Source: Porticoccus sp. (GTDB lineage Bacteria > Pseudomonadota > Gammaproteobacteria > Pseudomonadales > Porticoccaceae). From it: a stretch of 10,205 bases of DNA. The notes beneath the pieces were generated by a model. That model was not told the DNA's origin and made no database searches. It saw only the letters and a program-made list of their open reading frames with translations. The DNA lies in contig DRHD01000071.1 in assembly GCA_011049795.1 (NCBI GenBank), positions 1 through 10,205 on the forward strand, written 5' to 3'. Shown here piece after piece: positions 5,161-10,205 of this stretch (position 1 is the first letter of the stretch; every line of letters begins with the position of its first letter). The translations under genes and the position numbers were made by a program.

Positions 5161-7851
5161 ATGCAAAAAACCCTAATTCACACCCCCACTGGGACCTATC
5201 AAGCTGCGCGTTCGTATCACCCTAAAGCTATTCTGTTAGTACTCTTCAGCCTATTAATACCAACCTCGGTTCTAGCAGAGAGCACCGAACAGCACATCCA
5301 ATGGGCATGTCAAGCTGGTGAAAATGGCAACTGGGTCTGTAACGAACAGGCCGTTCCAGGAAAAGCCTACCCTAGACCCGAACGCTCAGAACCAGAATTA
5401 CGCCCAACAGATACAGGCCCCCAAGTTCTTCTTGCCAAAAATCTTGACTGGGTCGATGAAGAGAAATTAACACCCGAACAACAAAAGCAAATGGCAGATG
5501 GATGCTGTGGTGCTTATATAGAACCCGAACGTGACTACCCTGAAGCTGATCTGGAACCGGAAAAAGCCTCTTTGCGTGTAGCCTCTACCTCCACAGAGAT
5601 CGTCCAGGAAAACGTGGCACACCTCCAAGGTAAAGTTCAGCTGACGCAGGGCTACCGTCAAATCCGGAGTGACTTCGCCACCGTGAACCAAAATGAACGT
5701 ACCGTTGACCTAGAAGGCAATGTGCAATTCCGTGAACCGGGACTATTGCTTACCGGTGAAACGGCTCACGCCAACATGGACACCAAAGATATCCAGATTA
5801 ATGATGCAACCTACTTATTTCATGAGTCTGGTGTTCGCGGTACTGCAGGTCGCCTAAATCGCCCAAGTGATGATATCTTCTACATCGACAATGCGACCTA
5901 CACTACCTGTGAACCAGGCAGCAGTGCATGGCAACTGGTCAGCTCCGAAGTGGATATCAACCCGGAAACTGGGATTGCCCATGCGAAGCATGTGCGGTTA
6001 GAGGTTCAAAACATCCCCATTCTTTACGTACCCTGGATACGCTTCCCTACGGATGATCGTCGCGCCTCGGGTCTACTATTCCCTAGCTTTGAAGTAAGCG
6101 ACACAAATGGTCTCGACTTCGCACAGCCTATCTACCTGAACCTAGCTCCTAATTATGATGCGACCATAACGCCACGTTATTTAGAGGAGCGTGGCGCCAT
6201 GGTCGAAGTGGAAGGACGCCACCTCTCTCGCCGGACCAATACTATTATTGGTGGTGCATTTCTCTCCAGTGATGACGGGGGTGATGAAGAAAATTATGAC
6301 CCAAGTGAAGTCACGAGCATTACGGATCATGAGGGCGAAGATAGGTGGATAACCAGCATTGATCATATCGGCGGTTTTGGTCGTCGGTGGCGAACTAAAA
6401 TTGATTACACTCGCGTCAGTGACAGCGACTATTTTCAGGATATTGGCAATAGTACTTTAGAGGTAAATAGCCAGACCCACCTGAGAGAAATGGCTTCTGC
6501 TAACTATCGCACCAATAACTGGAAATTCGGCATCAAGGGACAGGCATTTCAAACCATTAGTGATAATGAAGATGCACGTGATCAGTACAAGTTACTACCC
6601 AGAGTCGATGCAAATGGTGACTATCGTCTGGGCGACTTCGTCTTTGACCTTAACAACCAACTCACCAGCTTTGATCACAAGGATGATGACAAGCTAGCTC
6701 CAGTCAACACCTTCTTGGTAGATGATAAAGGGACATACATTATTGGTGATCGACTGAGACTGGATTATGCAGCCAGTTGGGACAAACAGTGGGGATGGGG
6801 TTATTTCCGCCCTACGGCAAAGGTAAAACACATCACCTATGACTTGGACGACCCGATACTTGGAAAAAATGATGACAGCCCTTCTGTCACCGTTCCCGTA
6901 GGTATTATCGATGCGGGAATTTATCTGGAGCGAGATACCACATGGCTCAATGGCTTTACACAAACGTTTGAACCAAGACTGTATATGGCCCACGCCAAGT
7001 ACGAAGATCAAAGCGACCTCCCCGACTTCGATACATCACTACTTACCTTTAGCTATAGCCAACTATTTAGGGATGATAGATTTGTCGGCGGTGACCGCAT
7101 TGGCGACACAGAACATGTATCTGTTGGCTTGACCTCACGCTTAGTCGATCAAACCACGGGCGTTGAATGGTTACGAGCAAGCCTTGGCCAAATTTTCTAT
7201 CTGGATGACCGTTATATTAATCTTGATCCAACACTGACCAAGTCTTTCTTAAAAGATGATCCGGATGACGAAGATCTAACGTCCGAGCAACGGGAAATTG
7301 TTGACGGCCTACTGAGCAATGAGTCTGCCTATGCAGCTGAATTTGGCCTGAGGCTGAGTGAGAACCTGAGGTTCAAGGCAGACGTACTATATGATGAAGA
7401 AAATAGTGAGCTAGACCGTGGTAATACCAGCCTGCGTTATCACGACAGAGGTAACCGCATCTTTAATTTAAGTTATCGCTTTAACCGGAAAGCACCCACG
7501 ATCTCTGGTGGTCAACTTGTAGACGCGGATATTGAGCAAGGGGACATTTCCACAGTGTGGCCTCTTTTTGGAAACTGGAGCTTGATCGGCCGTTATAATT
7601 ATGACCTCACTAACAGCCGTAACCTCGAAACCTTTTTTGGTCTCTCATATGACAGTTGTTGCTGGCGTCTGAGCGTCTTGGGCCGGAAGTGGATTGACCG
7701 AAATGATAATGTTATTTTGCCAGAAGATGACCTCGCTGAAGACAAGGGTATTTTTCTGCAATTCCAGTTTAAAGGCCTTGCCGGTACTGGCTCTAAAGTA
7801 GAGGCCATCATTCAGGATGGTGTCTACGGCTATGAACCCCCCGTTAATTAA
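5161..7851 (+). CDS. lptD: LPS-assembly outer-membrane protein LptD
   Basis: Large outer-membrane barrel that, plugged by LptE, delivers lipopolysaccharide to the cell surface. It has 896 residues. The signal peptide has a long polar n-region, a hydrophobic core at 23-33 and a likely cleavage after VLA39. The OstA/LptA-like periplasmic beta domain spans about 140-270 (LQGKVQLTQGYRQIRSD, VDLEGNVQFREPG). The barrel follows, opening with the family-typical YVPWIRFPTDDRRASG (289-304) and LAPNYDATITPRY (328-340). Cysteines matching the E. coli disulfide network are present: C50 or C60 near the N-terminus, C250 in YTTCEPG, and the pair C833-C834 in SYDSCCWRL. C115-C116 form an additional pair. Acidic loops occur near 363-389 and around the KDDPDDEDL stretch. 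The ATG at 5161 is chosen because it puts the signal peptide first; the open frame extends to a GTG at 4918 but that part is antisense to amgK. First gene of lptD-surA-pdxA-rsmA. Confidence 0.97.
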   Translation: MQKTLIHTPTGTYQAARSYHPKAILLVLFSLLIPTSVLAESTEQHIQWACQAGENGNWVCNEQAVPGKAYPRPERSEPELRPTDTGPQVLLAKNLDWVDEEKLTPEQQKQMADGCCGAYIEPERDYPEADLEPEKASLRVASTSTEIVQENVAHLQGKVQLTQGYRQIRSDFATVNQNERTVDLEGNVQFREPGLLLTGETAHANMDTKDIQINDATYLFHESGVRGTAGRLNRPSDDIFYIDNATYTTCEPGSSAWQLVSSEVDINPETGIAHAKHVRLEVQNIPILYVPWIRFPTDDRRASGLLFPSFEVSDTNGLDFAQPIYLNLAPNYDATITPRYLEERGAMVEVEGRHLSRRTNTIIGGAFLSSDDGGDEENYDPSEVTSITDHEGEDRWITSIDHIGGFGRRWRTKIDYTRVSDSDYFQDIGNSTLEVNSQTHLREMASANYRTNNWKFGIKGQAFQTISDNEDARDQYKLLPRVDANGDYRLGDFVFDLNNQLTSFDHKDDDKLAPVNTFLVDDKGTYIIGDRLRLDYAASWDKQWGWGYFRPTAKVKHITYDLDDPILGKNDDSPSVTVPVGIIDAGIYLERDTTWLNGFTQTFEPRLYMAHAKYEDQSDLPDFDTSLLTFSYSQLFRDDRFVGGDRIGDTEHVSVGLTSRLVDQTTGVEWLRASLGQIFYLDDRYINLDPTLTKSFLKDDPDDEDLTSEQREIVDGLLSNESAYAAEFGLRLSENLRFKADVLYDEENSELDRGNTSLRYHDRGNRIFNLSYRFNRKAPTISGGQLVDADIEQGDISTVWPLFGNWSLIGRYNYDLTNSRNLETFFGLSYDSCCWRLSVLGRKWIDRNDNVILPEDDLAEDKGIFLQFQFKGLAGTGSKVEAIIQDGVYGYEPPVN

Positions 7852-7868
7852 TCCATGCGGACTAAACC

Positions 7869-9173
7869 ATGATTGTACGCAGTAAATTCATTCAACTATT
7901 GAATGTCGCGGCCTTGGCCGTTGTTTTTTCTCTGCCCTCTCTACCCACCGGTGCTGAAGAGGTACTTCTCGACCGAGTGGCGGCCATTGTGAATGAAGAC
8001 GTTGTCATGGCCAGTGAACTAGAAAGCCGAACTAAAGACGTCTACGCACGATTAGAGGAGAGCGGCACTGCAGCGCCTCCCCGAGATGTCGTTGTGCCAC
8101 AGGTACTTGATCGCCTGATCCTAGAACGCCTACAACTCATCAAAGGGCAGCGGGTCAATATTCGTATTAGTGATGCTGATCTCAATCAAGCACTAGAGAA
8201 TGCGGCACGGAGACAGGGCACAACGGTCGATCAGATAACAGAGATGGCCCACCAGAGGGGAGTGACTTTATCCTCACTCCGCCACCAAATGCGCAATGAG
8301 ATGATTATTGCCAAAGTACAGGAAGGCTCAATTAACCGCCGCATCAGTATTACTGAGCAAGAAATAGATAATTTCCTCAGCTCGGAAGAAGGTCGCACTT
8401 GGTCATCACCCGACCTTAATCTTGGGCATATTCTGCTATCACTATCCTCTGGTGCTCCACGTGATAAGGTCGCAGAAGTAGAGCAAAAAATTCGTGACCT
8501 TTATAACCAAATTCAAAATGGTGCCGACTTTAAAAACCTGGCCGTCGCCAACTCCGCGGGGCAGAACGCACTATCGGGAGGAGGTTTGGGCTGGCGAAAA
8601 ACAGAGCAGCTACCTAGCATTTTTATTGCGGCCGTTGAAAACCTGTCGCCAGGACAAACCAGCGAACCCATTCGCAGTGACGCCGGTTACCACCTGTTAA
8701 AACTCTACGACCAACGAGGGGCAGTAAAACGAATAGTCTTACAACACAAGGTAAGACATATTCTATTCATGCCCAATGAAATTCGCAGCGATGAAGAAAC
8801 TCAGAAAGCGCTCAACAATCTACGTACCGAGATACTCAATGGCGGGGACTTTGCTGTACTAGCCAAAGAACATTCCGAAGACATTGCTACCGCCTTATCC
8901 GGTGGCGAACTGGGTTGGTCAGTACCTGGCCAATTTGTCCCTGTCTTTGAAAAAACCGTGAATGAAAGTGAAATCGACCAAATCAGTGAACCTTTCCAGA
9001 CCCAGTTTGGCTGGCATATCGTGCAAGTAACTGAGCGTCGCAAACAAGATTTCAGTCAAGACATCAAGCGCAGCCAAGCACACCAGATTTTGAAACGGCG
9101 TAAATTTGATGAGGAGCTAGAAATTTGGCTGAAGGAAATTCGTGACGAGGCCTTCATCGATATAAAATTGTGA
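7869..9173 (+). CDS. surA: Periplasmic chaperone and peptidyl-prolyl isomerase SurA
   Basis: Periplasmic chaperone that escorts unfolded outer-membrane proteins, LptD among its known clients, to the BAM complex. The 434 residues compare with 428 in E. coli. A Sec signal peptide (hydrophobic core about 8-22) has a likely cleavage after TGA29. The N-terminal SurA chaperone domain runs about 30-175 ([33 protein letters not shown]). Two parvulin-type rotamase domains follow at about 181-281 ([31 protein letters not shown]) and 293-390 ([34 protein letters not shown]). A charged C-terminal helix completes the chaperone module. The ATG at 7869 lies 17 bases after the lptD stop, with a weak GCGGA-like ribosome site about seven bases upstream. 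The gene's last bases overlap pdxA (GTGA), so both are probably translated from one mRNA with lptD. Confidence 0.98.
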   Translation: MIVRSKFIQLLNVAALAVVFSLPSLPTGAEEVLLDRVAAIVNEDVVMASELESRTKDVYARLEESGTAAPPRDVVVPQVLDRLILERLQLIKGQRVNIRISDADLNQALENAARRQGTTVDQITEMAHQRGVTLSSLRHQMRNEMIIAKVQEGSINRRISITEQEIDNFLSSEEGRTWSSPDLNLGHILLSLSSGAPRDKVAEVEQKIRDLYNQIQNGADFKNLAVANSAGQNALSGGGLGWRKTEQLPSIFIAAVENLSPGQTSEPIRSDAGYHLLKLYDQRGAVKRIVLQHKVRHILFMPNEIRSDEETQKALNNLRTEILNGGDFAVLAKEHSEDIATALSGGELGWSVPGQFVPVFEKTVNESEIDQISEPFQTQFGWHIVQVTERRKQDFSQDIKRSQAHQILKRRKFDEELEIWLKEIRDEAFIDIKL

Positions 9174-10147
9174 TCAGGCTGGCCATTACTCCAGGGGAGC
9201 CCGCAGGTATCGGCCCCGATTTAGTTGTGCAGCTCGCGCAGCAACCACAACCCCACGAACTGGTTATCTATGCAGACCCAGAGCTTCTCAAAGCTCGGGC
9301 TGATCAACTGGGGCTACCACTAAAACTTCGAACTCTAACCTCTAGCCCTCCCCGACAAATGGATGTCGGTGAACTAGTCATTCGGCCCATTACCCTTCAT
9401 GAATCTGTGTGCTCTGGCACCCTGAATCCGGCCAATGCATCCTATGTTCTGGAAACCTTGTCCATAGCCATTGCTGACTGCCAAAGTGGCTATTGCCAAG
9501 CACTTATAACCGGCCCTGTTCACAAGGCTGTTATCAATGAAGCTGGCATACCCTTCAGTGGCCACACAGAGTTTTTAGCAGAGAAAACCCAAACACCACA
9601 GGTGGTGATGATGCTGGCAACCGAAGGGTTACGCGTGGCACTGGCCACCACACATTTACCCCTTTCAAAGGTTCCCAGTGCTATTAATGGCAAGCTCCTG
9701 GAACGGGTCATCACCATTTTGCACACCGATCTCCAAGAGAAATTTGATATTGTCAGACCTCGTATTCTTGTCTGTGGCCTAAACCCCCATGCTGGTGAAG
9801 GTGGACACTTGGGCATGGAGGAAATTCAGGTGATACAACCTGCACTAAACAAACTTCGCGCCCAAGGTATTCAGCTAACAGGCCCACTGCCTGCTGACAC
9901 CCTGTTCACACCAAAATACCTGGAGCACTGCGATGCCGTGCTCGCCATGTACCATGATCAGGGGTTGCCCGTTTTGAAGTACAAGGGATTCGGTGCCGCT
10001 GTCAACATCACTCTGGGTTTACCCATCATTCGTACATCTGTTGACCACGGCACCGCACTGGATTTAGCGGGCACAGGCCAGGCGGATATCGGAAGCTTGG
10101 TCACTGCCATCAACTATGCCGCCAAGATGGCGGGAAGCCACTTATGA
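9170..10147 (+). CDS. pdxA: 4-hydroxythreonine-4-phosphate dehydrogenase PdxA
   Basis: Enzyme of the DXP-dependent pyridoxal 5'-phosphate pathway. It oxidises 4-phosphohydroxy-L-threonine with NAD+; the product loses CO2 and is condensed with DXP by PdxJ. The 325 residues compare with 329 in E. coli. Near-identical stretches include [54 protein letters not shown] and [15 protein letters not shown]. The three metal-ligand histidines are H162, H207 and H262, exactly four less than H166, H211 and H266 of E. coli, matching the four residues missing at the N-terminus. The start is GTG at 9170, overlapping the surA stop as GTGA, without a clear ribosome site, which points to translational coupling. 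It overlaps rsmA by ATGA at its end. Confidence 0.98.
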   Translation: MIRLAITPGEPAGIGPDLVVQLAQQPQPHELVIYADPELLKARADQLGLPLKLRTLTSSPPRQMDVGELVIRPITLHESVCSGTLNPANASYVLETLSIAIADCQSGYCQALITGPVHKAVINEAGIPFSGHTEFLAEKTQTPQVVMMLATEGLRVALATTHLPLSKVPSAINGKLLERVITILHTDLQEKFDIVRPRILVCGLNPHAGEGGHLGMEEIQVIQPALNKLRAQGIQLTGPLPADTLFTPKYLEHCDAVLAMYHDQGLPVLKYKGFGAAVNITLGLPIIRTSVDHGTALDLAGTGQADIGSLVTAINYAAKMAGSHL

Positions 10148-10205
10148 ACCGACCAAAAAAGACTGGAAAACACCAAGCTCAAGAACGGTTTGGTCAGGAC
10201 CACTC
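10144..10205 (+). CDS. rsmA: 16S rRNA dimethyladenosine transferase RsmA (KsgA), N-terminal fragment
   Basis: Only the first 20 codons are in the window. The product would dimethylate the two adjacent adenosines near the 3' end of 16S rRNA. The visible N-terminus reads [30 protein letters not shown] corresponds to the conserved start of KsgA (H-x-ARKRFGQ in E. coli and Pseudomonas), just before the S-adenosylmethionine-binding fold. The ATG at 10144 overlaps the pdxA stop as ATGA. The order surA-pdxA-rsmA is the well-known gammaproteobacterial operon and supports the call despite the short piece. Confidence 0.88.
   Translation, partial: MNRPKKTGKHQAQERFGQDH

Overview
The window is a compact housekeeping segment of a gammaproteobacterial chromosome. 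The LeuS, HolA, PdxA and SurA sequences all read as gammaproteobacterial. The pair amgK-murU placed divergently from lptD-surA-pdxA-rsmA is the arrangement known from Pseudomonas and relatives. Moderate GC and this gene order suggest the Pseudomonadales/Cellvibrionales part of the class, possibly a marine lineage. That placement is inference from gene order and protein similarity recalled from memory. There are no signs of mobile elements, CRISPR arrays, tRNA or rRNA genes.

Layout. (1) Bases 1-2651, plus strand: the 3' part of leuS, then lptE (outer-membrane LPS translocon lipoprotein) and holA (DNA polymerase III delta subunit), closely spaced or overlapping as one operon. (2) Bases 2711-3067, minus strand: a small VanZ-family membrane protein convergent with holA, starting at TTG with a good ribosome binding site. 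(3) Bases 3081-3230: a gene-free gap with one strong hairpin. (4) Bases 3231-5031, minus strand: amgK then murU, the sugar kinase and uridylyltransferase of the cell-wall recycling route that makes UDP-MurNAc directly from MurNAc. (5) Bases 5161-10205, plus strand: lptD, surA, pdxA and the first codons of rsmA, tightly packed with a 17-base gap and then two 4-base stop/start overlaps.

Functionally the window is rich in envelope biogenesis. LptD and LptE form the outer-membrane LPS export complex, SurA is a periplasmic chaperone that helps fold LptD and other barrels, and AmgK/MurU salvage peptidoglycan sugars. LeuS, HolA, PdxA and RsmA are core housekeeping enzymes that commonly travel with these genes.

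I found no undescribed system. The points worth a second look are a LeuS that lacks the leucine-specific insertion before KMSKS seen in E. coli, a 15-bp tandem repeat that lengthens the MurU C-terminus, an LptD with seven cysteines instead of the E. coli four, and the closeness of lptE and lptD, which lie at distant loci in E. coli and P. aeruginosa.
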